DNA of 64,000 nucleotides from Voacanga thouarsii (lineage: Eukaryota > Streptophyta > Magnoliopsida > Gentianales > Apocynaceae): contig JANUWF010001213.1 in assembly GCA_026120185.1 (NCBI GenBank), positions 2,414,796-2,478,795 of the forward strand, given 5' to 3'. Positions 19,841 through 32,698 of this stretch are shown here, piece after piece. The position numbers and the translations under genes are program-made. The notes under the pieces are model-generated. The model did no database searches and was not told the origin of the DNA. It saw nothing but the letters and a program-made list of their open reading frames with translations. Position 1 is the stretch's first letter. Each line of letters opens with the position of its first letter.

Positions 19841-22800
19841 TAAAAAACCTTAGGGGGTGAATAAAATTTTTGACAAATTTAAAATGCTCAAAAATAATTC
19901 TTCTTTGAAGAAAGAGCTCCTTCGAATTTTTTACCAATGGAACTTGTTACAAAGAAAGCTTCTCGAAATGACTTAAGAATTTCCTACACTCTAAATAAAG
20001 CAAGATGCTCGATGCAATTAATGCTAGAGTAAAAATGAGTTGGTGAGAGCAATAAAGATTTCTTTTGAGGAACAGAAAGAATTTGTGTAAGGCTGATTGT
20101 AATTGATTGAAAATGAATGCAGAGAGAGATAACACAAGATTTATAGTGATTCGATCTACGAAGATCTACATCCACTACCTTAAACTTACACTGAAGAATT
20201 TTCAATCATATTTCATTCACCCAACTCAATGGTATCAATATATACCAAATACAAGAGAGGATCACCATACTTGGTTTTACCCAAAACCTCTCAATCAACC
20301 AACAAATCAAGGTTTACCCCAAATGGGTGTTATACCACAACCTTGATACACAAAGATGATTGAAGAAATGAAATAAAAATGGCTCACTCTTTTGAGCAGA
20401 TATACCAGACAAATGAGCTTAAACAATCATTATCTTTTTGACATAATTTGATTTCACTTTGAAGCACTATGAAAAAGGAGATTTTTATTTTCTATAGAGT
20501 AAGAGTGTTTCTTAGAAGGATAGAAAAAAAATCTACTTTCAAATCGACTTTTGAAACCTTTTATAGAGGCACAAAGTAGAGTTCTAACGGCTAGAAAACG
20601 GCTAATTTTCGTTGTCAGATTTGCTAGAGTTTTAAACTCAAGTTTTAGATGATGGTGCATCTAAAAAGTAAGTCCAAAATGGCACTTTTTTAGGCAGAAT
20701 AAATTTGATACTGTTCATAGAATTTTGGACGAAGCTTTTTTTGGGAAATATGCCCCCTTAAACTAGGTTTTTGATGTAAAAATCGAATGTTTTAATAAAA
20801 AAATTTATTTTTAGAAATTATTTGTGAATTTATATTTTATTTGTGCACAATTATATTTGGAAAAGACCCATTGTGCTTAAGTAAGTGGTTTATGTGAATG
20901 GAGGTCTTTCACAGTAATGTATGGATCACGGGTTACTTAACACATAAACATTTGTTCTTAACCGATTGATGAGAATGGAAATCTCATCATGTTTAGGTTA
21001 TTATATTGTGAATTCCAAATGGGGAATGACTTACCTTTAGCCAGTGAGTAGTCCACTTACTTCATGACATAAGCGTATTTCGAATACGTAGAAACGACCT
21101 GTAGTAGTGGTTTTTGAAAGTACTATATGGTAGAAATTTAGACTACTACTGCTACAGCGTGGACTAGTACTCTACGACTTGAGTATGTGTTGGTGGTTTG
21201 ATGAAGTTGGAAGCGTGTACTTTGATATGCTATAGTGGAGGTTCTATCGTAGGGCCAATATACTTGCATGTTGGGTATGTTGGGTATGTGTGACTAGTTA
21301 GTTAAGACAGACTTGTACAAAATAGTTTCTATACTATTTCGCCTCTTGTGGTTGTCTGAATGATCAAAATATCCAGAGTCCTGGGAAAAATGACTTGGAT
21401 GTTTGCTTTAGGGTAGCTCATTTGGAAAGTAGAAATAATCCAGGAAGTCGTGGATCATTGGACTAGAAGCCTAGGATGGTAGATATCATTTAGAGAGGTG
21501 TTAGTACACTTCTTCCTCTCTAAATGTACGGCGATGTATAGAGAGGTATTTTAGTCATTCATCTAAAAGTCGGAGACTTTGTTAACGTAGCATTGTCCTT
21601 GGGGTTAATATTTCCTTATGGTGATATTAGAAAATATTTAAAATGCAAAATACAACTATTTGTATGGCAAGTGTATTTTGGTCATTTTAGTAGCCAATGC
21701 GGTGTGTCTTTTGGTCCCCAATATAGACCGTGAGTCCTAATTAAATACGGGCTAAGGAATTGATCTTAAATTAAATGAAATTTATTTTATTTAAATAGCT
21801 TGATTTAATTATTGGATTAGAATAAAATAAAGCTCCATAGAGAGAGAGAAAATTAATTAAATTAGTTTAGTGGGTTAATTAATTATTCAGAGCTTTGGCC
21901 CAATTTGAATAATTAGGGATTAACCTGGGACTAAACTAATATAGGCTTGTTAATTGGACTAGTTTATTTGGGCTGAAAAAATTAATTATTTGTTGGACCA
22001 TTAAGTTGGTTCTAATTAGAATTATTAATTTAGTCCAAAACGTTAAACTAAGAGTCCAATGGCCCAGTCTAGTTTAGGTTAAACAAGAGGATTGGAGATC
22101 ATCGTTTTTTTTTATAGACTCTTCTCTATGAAAAAAAAAAGAAACACACGTCTCTCTCTCTCTCTCTAGAAAATATTCCTTAGTTCTGTAGTTGTTCACC
22201 AAACGAAATTAGGTAGACCATATGCTAGAAGATTAAGAGTTTAGCATTCACCTACATGCAAAAACGAAGTAGGAGGGTTGCAGGCACACACCAGAGGTTT
22301 CTACCAACGCACCTACCCTGATTGCACACATTCTGGTCCAGTCAATTCTTAGAATAAGGAAAAGAGGTAGAAATTTTTAACCTCAGAGTCACGCCAGAGC
22401 CTAACCAGCGCCGGCCCTGGACGGGAATTCCTCTGTTCTTGGTTTTTCTAGTTTTTTTGCTTTCGCTTCCGCTACGTGCTCTGTGTTTTCCCTTTTTCAT
22501 GCTTTTAACTTTTAGATGCAGGGTCACCCAAATTACTCAATCCAAAATTCTGAGACTTTAAAACTTTGAAATCTTTTTGTTTTAGTGCTTCAAGATAGAA
22601 TTAAACTGAATCATAAGATAAAGAAGATATAGGAATTTACATAGAAAATACCTTAACAAAGATTCCTCGTCTAAGGTTATTCCATGATGAATTCTTGGTA
22701 TGCAACCTCTTAGGCTTGATCTTCTACTTGATCATCCATTCTCGAATTCTATTTTTTAAGAGTTACTTAGTAATCTTATTTGCACACCTTGGAAGAACTG

Positions 22801-22897
22801 AGGTCAAACATGTCCTATAATATGCAGATCACATAAGTTAGTCCTCATCAATGTTTGTCATAAGTCAAAACACATGAGAACATCCTTAGGGCTAACA
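19841..22897 (-). repeat. SIRE element 3' LTR, interrupted by a solo LTR
   Basis: Matches 31415-32698 from 19841 to 20739 and from 22509 to 22897. The left end is TAAAAAACCTTAG where the 5' LTR has TGAAAAATCTTAG; the right end is GGGCTAACA. The matching parts keep close similarity over their whole length. Confidence 0.92.
20740..22508 (+). repeat. Solo copia-type LTR (1769 bp) inside the SIRE 3' LTR
   Basis: Flanked by the 5-bp duplication CTTTT (20735-20739 and 22509-22513), and absent from the other SIRE LTR. It begins TTTGGGAAATATGCC, the same family of starts as the LTRs at 48998 (TATTAGTGTTATGC) and on the minus strand at 41433 (TGTTAGAATTATGCC). The TG start has decayed to TT and the end is not a clean CA, so the exact ends are uncertain by a few bases. 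No internal region is present. Confidence 0.75.
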
Positions 22898-22911
22898 ATC
22901 TCCCCTTTTTA
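22898..22911 (-). other. SIRE polypurine tract
   Basis: On the minus strand AAAAAGGGGAGAT lies directly before the LTR start TGTTAGCCC. It is the expected plus-strand primer of reverse transcription. Confidence 0.85.
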
Positions 22912-24514
22912 AGTGATGACAAACTTGATGGGATTGTGATATAAAGAATAATGATATGTACAGTACAGACATGTTAGATCGAGAGAAATAAGAATATTTT
23001 TTGTTGAAATGTAATCTCTCATTATAGGACTCAATGAGTGCTTATGAGATTAAGATAGAAAATTAAAGCATGTACTCATAAATATAGCTCAATGAGCCTA
23101 TAGGCCAACCTACCTACATATCCTCATTCCTTCCATCAAAGGACTATTTCACAAGAGAATAGCCGCAAACAGTAGTCACAAAAAAAAATGTATAAATATA
23201 TACACAAATAGGTATAGAAGATAAATCATAAGATGAGATGCTCCCCCTTAATATGTGCATATATAAACATATGTAAGATATGAGATTAAGAAGACTGATT
23301 TGAGAGAAAACTAGATTCAACCTTTAGACGTCCAAAATGTGCATCCAAAACTAGGTGGAGGAAAGTATGAAACTTTTGGACTTTAGGTTTTGGATGTCCA
23401 AAACATGTGTCCAAAATAGGGTAAAGTTAGACAGAACTTATCCCTTTTTAAAACTCATTTTCGGACTGGTCGTTTGGATCAAGAAAATGTGAGTCTAAGA
23501 CTCTCCTTGTTTAAGCGCAGGAAACAATAAGTTTTCAGAAATTTTGATCCACTCTAGTTTTCTTAAGAAATTTCAGACTTCAAGGAAAGTTTTATGTAAT
23601 GAAAGATATATAAATAACCATCCTTATCATCTGAGGTTTTTAACACAGAGCATATCATAATAGCTTTCAAAACAGATTGACCAACAACCCCAATCTCAAT
23701 GATATCTTTATACATAAAAACGCCTTTGACTGGAAGCAGGATATCAAACTGGTTTTCAATGAGCCACTTTAAATATTTTTAGATAGCAGTAAACTATGAG
23801 TATAATCATTCAGAGATCAAAAATTATGTTTATCATAAACCAATAGAAAATTTCACAGTGTGCTGGTTTGATCAAACCCAATTCTCAACATGAATTCCAA
23901 AGAAAGTTTCATAGGATCTTACAAAATATTCAGAGTTTTCATATAAATCTATTGTAGTGTAAAACATAATAACTATTTCTAATTTATAGCACAACACTGC
24001 ACAAATATCAGTTCATCCAATATTAGTTCAATCAGTGTAAAATAAAAGTCAGAATACTCAATAATAGCAACAATCAATCAGTAATGCAGTGCAGAATTAA
24101 CAACATAGCCACAAAGAGCACAATAGCACAACATAGTGCACAAATTGCTAGAAATTGCCATTTTTCCCAAATTCACAAGTGCATATACTTAGTGCCACAA
24201 TCATAGCAATCCAAACTATCATTCACAATCACAATCACAATCCTAACTACTATTTTTCTCTCCCTTTTGTCATCAATCAAAATGTAGAGTAAGGAGAGTA
24301 ATAAGTAATATATGAAGCAGAGAAGATTGTATATATGAAGTACTCATAAATTATGCAAAGACAAAAATTAAAGGACAGAAAGCAAATTGTTCAAATACTG
24401 GGGCCGAAAATAAAAAATCGTTCAGTGAAAAGCAGTAAGGAGTTTTTGGTAGAGGGAGGCTGGAAAGTAATCTACTGATCTAATCACTCAGGCAATATGA
24501 ACAGTCTTGATTTT
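22912..24514 (-). other. SIRE 3' untranslated region
   Basis: About 1.6 kb between the envelope-position ORF and the polypurine tract. I see no coding signal. A few short direct repeats such as CAATCACAATCACAATC occur near 24220. Confidence 0.5.
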
Positions 24515-25989
24515 TTACTTGGCACCTTTTCTAAAATATTGTCCAGCAAGCCTACTGAATTTTCGCTTAACTACTACATGTTTTTGTCTCTTTCCAAATG
24601 AGACAGGGAGTTCAGTAGGGGTAGGGGATGCTACATCTTCCTGATGTGGGGATTTTTCTTTGCCTTGCTCAGGGACTGTTATTTCCTCAGCCTGTTACTC
24701 TTTTGAAATTACTTCTTTGGTCTTAGGGATAGGTTGTTCTATAGTTGCCTTTATTGGGAATGGTGCTGATGAAGCAGACAGTGGTTCATATTTTTTAGCC
24801 TTTTCTTTCACAATGATCAACCTATTCCCAAGAGTTTAAATCTTTGAACTAAGGCTATCTAATTTAATACCCAGGGAATATATGGCGTCCACAATGCTTT
24901 CAGTTATGCCTTTATCCTGAGTCCCTTGTTTACTTCTGCTAGAGGACTCAGCTTGAGCTGTTGTTTCGGTTTTCCTTTTAGACCCTGCCGCTGTTCTTTT
25001 TCCTTCTTCCTTAATTTTTAGCACTTTTTCTTTCTCTTCATCGGAGAGATCTCTTGGTAGAACCCATTTCTGATCCACTTGAATAAATCCCATTCTTTCA
25101 AATGATTCTGTGTTATACACAGTTGACTTCATCTGTCCAGGTCTAAACTTGTCCAAATCTACATTGAAATATCTGAATATTTTGGTCAACAGATTACCAT
25201 ATGGAAGTGCCTTAAATGAAGTTTTCCTTGACTGCATCATCAGTAAAAATCCAAAACTAATCTATCATTCCTAAGACAGGGCTAACATTAGTATCATCTA
25301 CATGATACTCATTGAGGTTTAATGTCCAAAGCTTAGGGCAACCATTGTTGACACTATATGGTGCAACACTATTCTAGGGCCATTTAATCATTTTGTGTTT
25401 CTATTAGCTGAGTTTTTGAATCTTTTACCACCAAAAAATATTGCCCCAAATCTACCCAAGTCAAAGATGTCGGTTCCTTCGGGGAACTTGTTCATCTTAA
25501 AGAACTGGACACCCCCATTTCTTACGTCGAACATTCTATTCAGCAGCCTATGATCAAACTCAATATTCACATACCTAATTTTGGTGTTGTACCATTGTAC
25601 CATGAAACCTCTATTGGACTCCTTAAGTCGTCCATTTTTCAAATTGGCATAAAACTCCCAAACCAATGGGATGTACAACTTCTCATCAACTGTCAGCAAT
25701 GCTCTCCAACCCAAATTTTCAAATATGTTTAGAATATCAGAGAAATTTAAAAAATCTCCAGCCTCTACCCGATATCCCGAAATCACAATTCTATTTCTAG
25801 CTAACCAATTATTGAAATAAGTTTCACATTTTTTTTATCAAGGAAACAAGGTACCTGTGTTTCGGAACTTTCTGGAGCAGTATGCTCTGTAGATGAGTTT
25901 GATCGTGAGGCTTCCTTAGTGATTTCCTTTTCCTTCCGCTTGGTGACCCATGGCGTAGCAGCTTTTGTTTTGGCTGCTGTTTTCCCCAT
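24515..25989 (-). pseudogene. SIRE downstream ORF (envelope position; Transposase_32-like)
   Basis: Starts MGKTAAKTKAATPW at 25989. The core at about 25710-25550 reads VWEFYANLKNGRL and VNIEFDHRLLNRMFDV, the plant transposon-protein pattern (PF20167) that also appears in gypsy A. The C-terminal third is charged and low-complexity (EEKEKVLKIKEEGKRT, SSSRSKQG), and the frame reaches FRKGAK-stop at 24515. Several stops break it, including those after IIG and after SSKI. SIRE/Maximus elements carry an ORF here that has been called envelope-like. I see no signal peptide or clear membrane segment, so an envelope role is not supported by this copy. Confidence 0.75.
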
Positions 25990-26504
25990 CTTAGTTTTTT
26001 TTGCGGTTCCTTGTTGGATTTATCTATTTTCGCTATACAAGAAGTGAGAAGAAGATGAAGAAAATTGTGTTCTATCTCAGAGAAGCTGAGAGAGACAGAG
26101 AGCAAGTCAGTTTCTGGTTTTTGAGAGAGAGAGAGTTAAAGCCTTTTTGAAATTTCCTAGGTTTTAGATAGGATTGGTACAGTCAGAAGCTTTACATCAA
26201 AGGCTTTTCAGAGGTGTTGAAGAAAGCGTAGACTTTTTGAAAAATTTAAAAAGGCATTTCTGGGCTCACGATTTCTTTTGTAGATAATATAAATTGTTTG
26301 GCTTTTCATAAATTAAGAGCTGCCGATATTTTGGACATATACTGAGTCCAAAATCATTCGTCTAAAAGGTGGAATGAAAATAGTTCAACTGAGGTAATTT
26401 TGGAGTTGAGTTTTTCGAATAGAGCATCCAAAATCTGCATCCAAAAGCTATTTCTTTAGTGGTTCTACAAAATAAGAATAACAGTTCTTCAGCAGACATG
26501 TCAG
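25990..26504 (-). other. SIRE spacer between pol and downstream ORF
   Basis: About 500 bp with no domain. A purine/pyrimidine-rich patch (GAGAGAGAGAG) is at about 26090-26135. Confidence 0.5.
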
Positions 26505-27118
26505 TCACATGATCTTTGTAATTCCTAAACCTCTTCTCAGATTATTGAATCTTTCTTCGGCCAGAGGTTTTGTGAAAATGTCTGCAAGTTGTTTATCAGT
26601 TGAAATATATTCAACATATACATCTCCTTTAAGCACATGATCTCTAATAAAATAATGTTTAACTTCTATATACTTGGTCCTAGAATATTGAACAGGATTC
26701 TTAGTTAGATTGATAGCACTTGTATTGTCACATAATATAAGTACGCAATTAAAATTGAGACCAAAATCAAGCAGTGTATTTTTCATCCACAGAATTTGTG
26801 CGCAGCAACTCCCAGTTGCAATGTATTCAGCCTCGGTTGTGGATAAGGATACACATGTCTGCTTTTTGCTGTGCCATGACACCAGAGAGTGTCCAAGAAA
26901 TTGATAGTGGCTGCTAGTGTTTTTTCATTCAACTTTACAGCCTGCACAGTCTACATCAGTATATCCTATAAGATCAAATGTGTTAGTACGAGGGTACATA
27001 AGCCATAATCATATGTTCCAACCAAATATCTAAAGATGCATTTCACAGTATATAAGTGTGATTCATATGGACATGATTGAAATCGGGCATAAAGATAGAT
27101 TGAAAACATGATATCTGG
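26505..27118 (-). pseudogene. SIRE RNase H
   Basis: 26882-26505 is open and well preserved: SWHSKKQTCVSLSTTEAEYIA with the catalytic Glu, CDNTSAINLTKNP with a catalytic Asp, then HYFIRDHVLKGDVYVEYI and QLADIFTKPL. To its right (27118-26883) the end of RT and start of RNase H is readable but frameshifted (IFRYLVGT, FLDTLSGVM). Confidence 0.9.
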
Positions 27119-27860
27119 TCAGCTAGCAGTTAGATAGAGTAAACTTCTAATCATACCTCTATATTTAGATTCATCTACCTTTTTACCCTTTTCATTCTTG
27201 TCAAGTTTTAGGGAAGTACTCGTAGGTATGCAGATTTCTTTGGCTTTATTCATACCAAACCTTTTGAATAGTTCCTTAGTATAATTAGCTTGATTTAGGA
27301 AGATTCCATCCTTGGTTTGTTTGATTTGCAGCCCGAGAAAGAAGTTGAGTTCTCTCATTATGCTCATTTCGGATTCTTGCTGCATTGTCTTAGCAAACAT
27401 CTTGCACAATAAGTCATTAGTAGCACAAAAAATAATATCATCAACATAGATTTCAACAATAAGAAGATTATCAAAATTTTCTGTTTTAATAAACAGTGTG
27501 GTATTGATCAACCTCTTGAAAATCCTTTTGAGAGTAAGAATCTACTAAGCCTTTCATACCAAACTCGTGGGGCTTGTTTTAAATCATAAGGGCATTTGAA
27601 AATTTGAAAATGTGATTTGAAAAATGCTCATGAATAAAGCCTGTAGGTTGTTCTACATATACTTCTTCTTTAATAAAACTATTTAGAAATGCACTTTTAA
27701 CATCCATTTGATAAAGTATGAAATTTTTGAAAAATGAAAAGGCAAGAAGCATTCTTATGGACTCTAATTTAGTAACGAGAGCAAACATTTCATCATAATT
27801 AATACCCTCTTCTTAATTGAATCCTTGGGTAACGAGTCTAGCTTTATTTCTAATGACCAC
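27119..27860 (-). pseudogene. SIRE reverse transcriptase
   Basis: 27511-27119 is open and contains the intact catalytic motif YVDDIIF, then NFFLGLQIKQTKDGIFLNQ, YTKELFKRFGM and KYRGMIRSLLYLTAS. The N-terminal half at 27788-27579 has YQMDVKSAFLNSFIKEEVYV holding the first catalytic Asp. A frameshift lies between them near 27512-27580 (PHEFGMKGLVDSY is readable in another frame). Only a few changes disrupt it. Confidence 0.9.
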
Positions 27861-28263
27861 TCCATTTTCATCAAGTTTGTTTCTAAAAACCCACTTGGTA
27901 CTAATAACCGAATGATTAAGTGGTCTATGGATGAGTTTCTAAACTTGATTTCTCTAAAATTGGTTCAGCTTTTCTTGTATAGCAATTATCTAAAAATTAT
28001 CATGCAAGGCTACATGAATGCAATTAGGTTCTATGCTAGAGAGTAGAGCAAAATTATTTATGAAATACCGCATAGTTTTAACTCCACAGCTAGGATCACC
28101 AATGATTTGCTCTTTTGGATGACTAATTTTGTATTTTCAATCTCTTTGGTAATTCTTGATTTTCTTCAAATTCCTCTTCTTTGGCATGAATGTCCAGCGA
28201 TGGTGCTTTGAGCTATTCTTTTCCTCTTTCTTTTGAACTTCCTATATCATCATTATCTTTTTT
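27861..28263 (-). pseudogene. SIRE IN-RT linker, broken
   Basis: Minus-strand remnants of the variable linker between integrase and RT. Several stops, and no frame longer than about 70 codons. Confidence 0.55.
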
Positions 28264-29171
28264 TTAAGTATAAATATTAGATTCATAAAAAACAACATGT
28301 ACGGATTCTTCCACACATAGAGTTCTCTTATTGTACACTCTATATGCCTTTTTATTAGAAGAGTATCCAAAGAATATAGCCTTATCGGACTTGCTATCAA
28401 ATTTTCCAAAGTTGTTTCGGGTATTAAGAATAAAACATTTGCAGCAAAATACTTTGAAATAAGAAATTGATGGAGTTTTGTCAAATATAAGCTCAAAGGA
28501 TGTTTTTTTTAGAAAAGGTCTTAACATCACTTGGTTTACAATATAGTATGCCGTATTTACAGCTTCAGCCCAAAAGTATTTTAGAAAAGAGTTTTCACAA
28601 ATCATGGATCTAGCCATTTCTTACAAGGTTTGATTTTTTCTCTCAACAACATCATTTTGTTGAGGAGTTTTAGCTGTAGAAAAGTTGTGAAAGACTCTAT
28701 TTTCATCACAAAAGTGTGTAAACTCGCTGTTGCAGAATTCTCTTCCATTATCACTTCTAATAGAAATCAGTTTGCATCCAATAGAGTTTTGGATGCGCTT
28801 GAATAATTTTAAAAATTAAGAAAATGCTTCATCCTTTTATCTAAGAAATAAGGTCCAAGTAAATCTTGAGAAGTCATCTACTAACACATAAGCATACCTC
28901 CTACCACCAAAGCTAGTGGTCCTCATTGGTCTAAACAAATTCATATGTATTAATTCAAGAGGTTTTGAGGTGGAAATCATTTTCTTGGGTTTGAAAGAAG
29001 TTTTAATTTGTTTTCCAAATTGGCATGCATCACAAATTTTACTTTATCAAACTTCTTTTTAGGCAGTCCCCTAACAAATTCTTTTGAGGATAATTTGTTT
29101 AGAAAATCAAATGATACATGACCTAATCTTCTATGTCAAAGATATCCGTCATTGTCATGTACGGAAAGACA
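28264..29171 (-). pseudogene. SIRE integrase
   Basis: GAG-pre-integrase HxxxH-like start (RLGHVSFDFLNKLSSKEFVR near 29120), zinc-binding CDACQFGKQ, first catalytic position HMNLFRP where Asn replaces the usual Asp, second SDNGREF with Asp, and third VVERKN with Glu. The open C-terminal stretch 28617-28264 (MARSMICENSFLKYFWAEAV, then GYSSNKKAYRVYN) is typical. Two or more stops break it. Integrase joins the cDNA to host DNA. Confidence 0.87.
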
Positions 29172-29525
29172 TCAAATACCATGAGCTATAAGATCATTTA
29201 GATAGAACGCATAAACATTTCCAACACGGTTGGCAACAAAAATTGTTTCATTATTTAAGCTATCCATAATAGAGCAAGACTCTTTCTTAAAAATGACTTT
29301 GCAGCCATTGTCACATAATTTGCTAATGCTAAGTAAGTTATATTTCAACTCATCAATTAATAGCACTTGTTTTATAATGGTGGAAGATCCTTTACTAATG
29401 TTACCTATGCCAACATTTTTTGCTTTCTTTTTATCTCCAAAGGTAACGAATCCATCATTTATTGTTTGCATATCTTCTAATAGAGCTGCATTTTTGGTCA
29501 TATGTCTTGAATATCCGCTGTCCAA
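29172..29525 (-). pseudogene. SIRE aspartic protease
   Basis: Open stretch beginning MDSGYSRHMT, where DSG is the aspartic protease active site (usually LDSGCSRHMTG). It continues VTFGDKKKAKNVGIGNI and LIDELKYNLLSISKLCD, the rest of the copia protease. It leads into the pre-integrase region at 29172, where a stop truncates it. Confidence 0.88.
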
Positions 29526-31340
29526 AAACTATTTTGTGAAGCTCATTTTTTCCAATGAATGTACCTACACAAGAGAAGGGAGAGTGATTTTTTGCACTCA
29601 CATTTTCTTGGATCCACTAGGGTTAGTAATGGTTCCTCTAATTTTTCAAATTGTTTTTGCACTGATTTCAACTTTCTTCTTACTATGACACCTAGATGCT
29701 TTGTGTCTAAATTTTTTACAGTATGTACAACATTTGTGTGTCATATATGATGAAGCAACTTTTACAAAGTGAAATTTGTGAGCCTTGGCTTTGATCTCAT
29801 ACCTATATCCTAATCCCTTTCGGCTTCCAGCTATGTGTTGTGAGCCAAGTAATCTTTCCAAATTGTTTTTGCCATTTGTAAACTTTTCAGTACATGTAGT
29901 GAGATCATCGACTCTATTTTTTATATCATCAAAATTTCTAACCATAGTCTCAAGAGAACAAATTTTATTACATAAGCTTTTATTTTCTAGAGATACATGC
30001 CACAAGAAAGTAATGATAACATCATTTTCAATATTTGCACACGTATGTGACTCAAAAGAGACTTTGTTATCATTCAACAACTTTGTATTTTCATCTAAAA
30101 AGCAGTCAATTTTTAGCTTTATTTCTTTATTTCTTCTAGACAACTTTTTTAGTTCATGAAACATGTCAACTAGCAACTCATTAGGATCATCATGCTTTTC
30201 ATAGTCAGAATTATGCAAATCAGATATGGAATTAGTGGTAGTAGGATTTATCTCATTTTCTATTGCCATAAAGCATATGTTGGCAGTTTCATTTTCAGAT
30301 TCTCCATCTTTCTCGGACTTAGACTGATTGTGGTCCCAAGTTCCCATTAGTCTTTTCCCCTTCTTTGCTTTCAAATCCTTCTTCTTCTTTTTAAGTATTC
30401 TGCCTTCTTTTTCTTTAGCTATTGGACAATCAGCAATGAAATGTTCCGTGCTCTTACACTCATAGCATTAGGGCTTAAATGATGAGGTCTGTCTCTTTCT
30501 TTTCACAAACTTCTTTCTTCTTTTGAAGTTTCCTTTGTTGAACATTCTTCTGAATTTCTTTGCAATCATGGCCAATTCTTTGGTGTCTACTTCAATTTCA
30601 TCACCACTTTCCGATTGACTACTTTCAGCTTCCTCATTTGCAGCTTTCAGTGCTATTCCCCTTTTTCCTTTATCACAATCATTAGATTCTTGAAATCTCT
30701 TTAGTTTCATTTCACGCATTAGGAGGGAGCTAACCAGCTCTTCAGTTGGTAAAGATTTCAGATCCTTAGATTCTTCCACAGATAGAGCTTTTGGTTGCCA
30801 GCTCTTAGGCAACGCATCCGGAATTTTTCTGTTTTATTCATCAAGGGAGTAGACTTTCCTATGGGCTTTAAGTCTATTTGTAATATTTGTAAATCAGGTA
30901 AACATATTCGTTATACTTTTATTTGGCTTCATCGTGAACAATTCATAATCATGAATTAAAAGTCCCAACTTAGACTCCTTTACTTGATTTGTCCCCTCAT
31001 GGGTGACCTCAAGTAATCTCCACATATCATGGGCTGAGCACAGTCACCAACTTATTTATATTCTGTGGAATCAAGGGTAGAACACAAAATATTCATAACT
31101 TGAAAGTTCAATGCCATTTTGGTATTATCTTTAGCATCAAATTCGTCAGTTTGTTTTTGCACTTTTCTACCATCAACAAATTTTAACCGAATAAATGGAC
31201 CATTTTCAATCAGATTCCACAACTCAAAGTTGATTGAATAAACATAAATCTTCATTTTATTTTTTTTAGAATGGATAATTGGTTCCATTAAACAAGGGAG
31301 GTCATTTTGTTGAGGATCCTTTAACATATGGAAGAGCAGA
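29526..31340 (-). pseudogene. SIRE gag (UBN2 type) with zinc knuckle
   Basis: The start is near 31340, where PPLFNGTNYPF is readable in one frame and KMKIYVYSINFELWNLIENG in the next, so a frameshift lies early. 31327-31052 holds the DUF4219/UBN2 start. 30812-30468 holds SWQPKALSVEESKDLKSLPT and ELVSSLLMREMK. The zinc knuckle CYECKSTEHFIADC is at about 30475-30430, just after a stop. 30374-29646 is a long charged, coiled-coil-like tail typical of SIRE gag, ending with a second knuckle-like CCTYCKKFRHKASRCH near 29690. Confidence 0.88.
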
Positions 31341-31400
31341 TGAGTTTGCCGTAGGGATATTTTCTACACGGTTGTTAGACTGAAATTAGAATAGACCAAA

Positions 31401-31412
31401 ACTCTGATATCA
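31401..31412 (-). other. SIRE primer-binding site
   Basis: On the minus strand TGATATCAGAGT, two bases after the LTR end. The consensus complementary to initiator tRNA-Met is TGGTATCAGAGC; the first difference is G-to-A. Confidence 0.8.
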
Positions 31413-31414
31413 AA

Positions 31415-32698
31415 TGAAAAATCTTAGAGAGGGGTGAATAAGGTTTTTGGCAAATTTAAAATGCTAAAAAATAATTCTTCTTTGAAGAAAGAGCTCCTTC
31501 AAATTTCTGACCAAAGGAACTTGTAACAAAGAAAGCTTCTTGAAATAACTTAATAATTTCCTACACTCTAAGTAAAGCAAGATGCTTGATGCAATTAATG
31601 TCGGAGTAAAAATGAGTTGTGAGAGCAATAAAGATTTCTTTTGAGAAACAGAAAGAATTTGTGCAAGGTCGATTGTAGCTGATTGAAAATGAATGTAGAG
31701 AGAGATAACACAAGATTTATAATGGTTCAATCTACCAAGATCTACATTCACTACCTTAAGCTTACATTTAGGAATTTTTAATTAGATTCCATTCACCCAA
31801 CTCAATAGTATCAATCTCTACCAAATATAAGAGAGGATCACCACACTTGGTTTTACCCAAAACCTCTCAATCAACCAACAAATCAAGGTTCACTCCAAAT
31901 AGGTTTTATACCATAACCTTGATACACCAAGATGATTAAAGAAATAAAATGAAAATTGCTTACTCTTTTGAGCAGATATATCAGACAAATGAGTTTAAAC
32001 AATCTTTACCTTTTTTACACAATTTGATTTCACTTTGAAGCATTATGAAAAAGGAGATTTTTGTTTTCTATAGAGGAAGAGTGTTTCGTAGAAGGATAGG
32101 ACAAAAGTCTTCTTTCAAATCGAGTTATGAAACCTTTTATAGAGGCACAAAGTAGAGTTCCAATGGCTAGAAAATGGCTAGTTTTCGCTGTCAGATTTGC
32201 CAAAATTATGGACTCAAGTTTTGAACGATGGTGTATGCAAAAGGTAAGTCCAAAATAGCATTTTATTAGGCAGAATTGATTTGATACTGTTCACAGGATT
32301 TTGGACGAAGTTTTTGGATGTAGGGTCGCTCAAATTACTCAATTCAAAATTCTGAGACTTTAAAACTTTGAAATCCTTTTGTTTTAGTGCTTTAAGGTAT
32401 AATTAAACTGAATTATAAAGTAAAGAAGACATAGAAATTTACACAGAGAATACCTTAATAAAGATTTATAGTCTAAGGTTCTTCTATAATGAATTCTTGG
32501 TATGCAACCTCTTAAGCTTGATCTTCTACTTGATCATCCATTCTCGGATTCTATTGCTCAAGAGTTGTGTATCAATCTTATTTAAACGCTTTGGAAGAAC
32601 TAAGGCCAAACATACCTTATAACATGTAGATCACATAAGTTAGTCCTCATCAATTTTTTCATAAGTCAAAATATAGGAGAATGCCCTTAGAGCTAACA
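31415..32698 (-). repeat. SIRE 5' LTR (1284 bp)
   Basis: Minus-strand start TGTTAGCTC at 32698 and end TTTTTCA at 31415. It matches the two outer parts of 19841-22897. Confidence 0.93.

Larger units (their letters stand above)
19841..32698 (-). mobile_element. SIRE/Maximus-type Ty1/copia element nested in gypsy A gag
   Basis: Minus strand. LTRs 31415-32698 (5', 1284 bp) and 19841-22897 (3', 1283 bp net of a nested solo LTR). Primer site 31401-31412, polypurine tract 22898-22911. Domain order gag-PR-IN-RT-RH, then a downstream envelope-position ORF, which together with the LTR length points to the SIRE/Maximus lineage. The target duplication is decayed: GAACC at 19836-19840 against AAAAC at 32699-32703. 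The ancestral gag reads LPTGSIITWEQL across the junction, which supports GAACC as the original. All reading frames are broken. Confidence 0.92.

Noticed and set aside
24515..25989. Endogenous retrovirus with a real envelope glycoprotein
   Set aside because: The ORF is hydrophilic with no signal peptide, transmembrane helix or cleavage site; its core matches the plant transposon-protein pattern.
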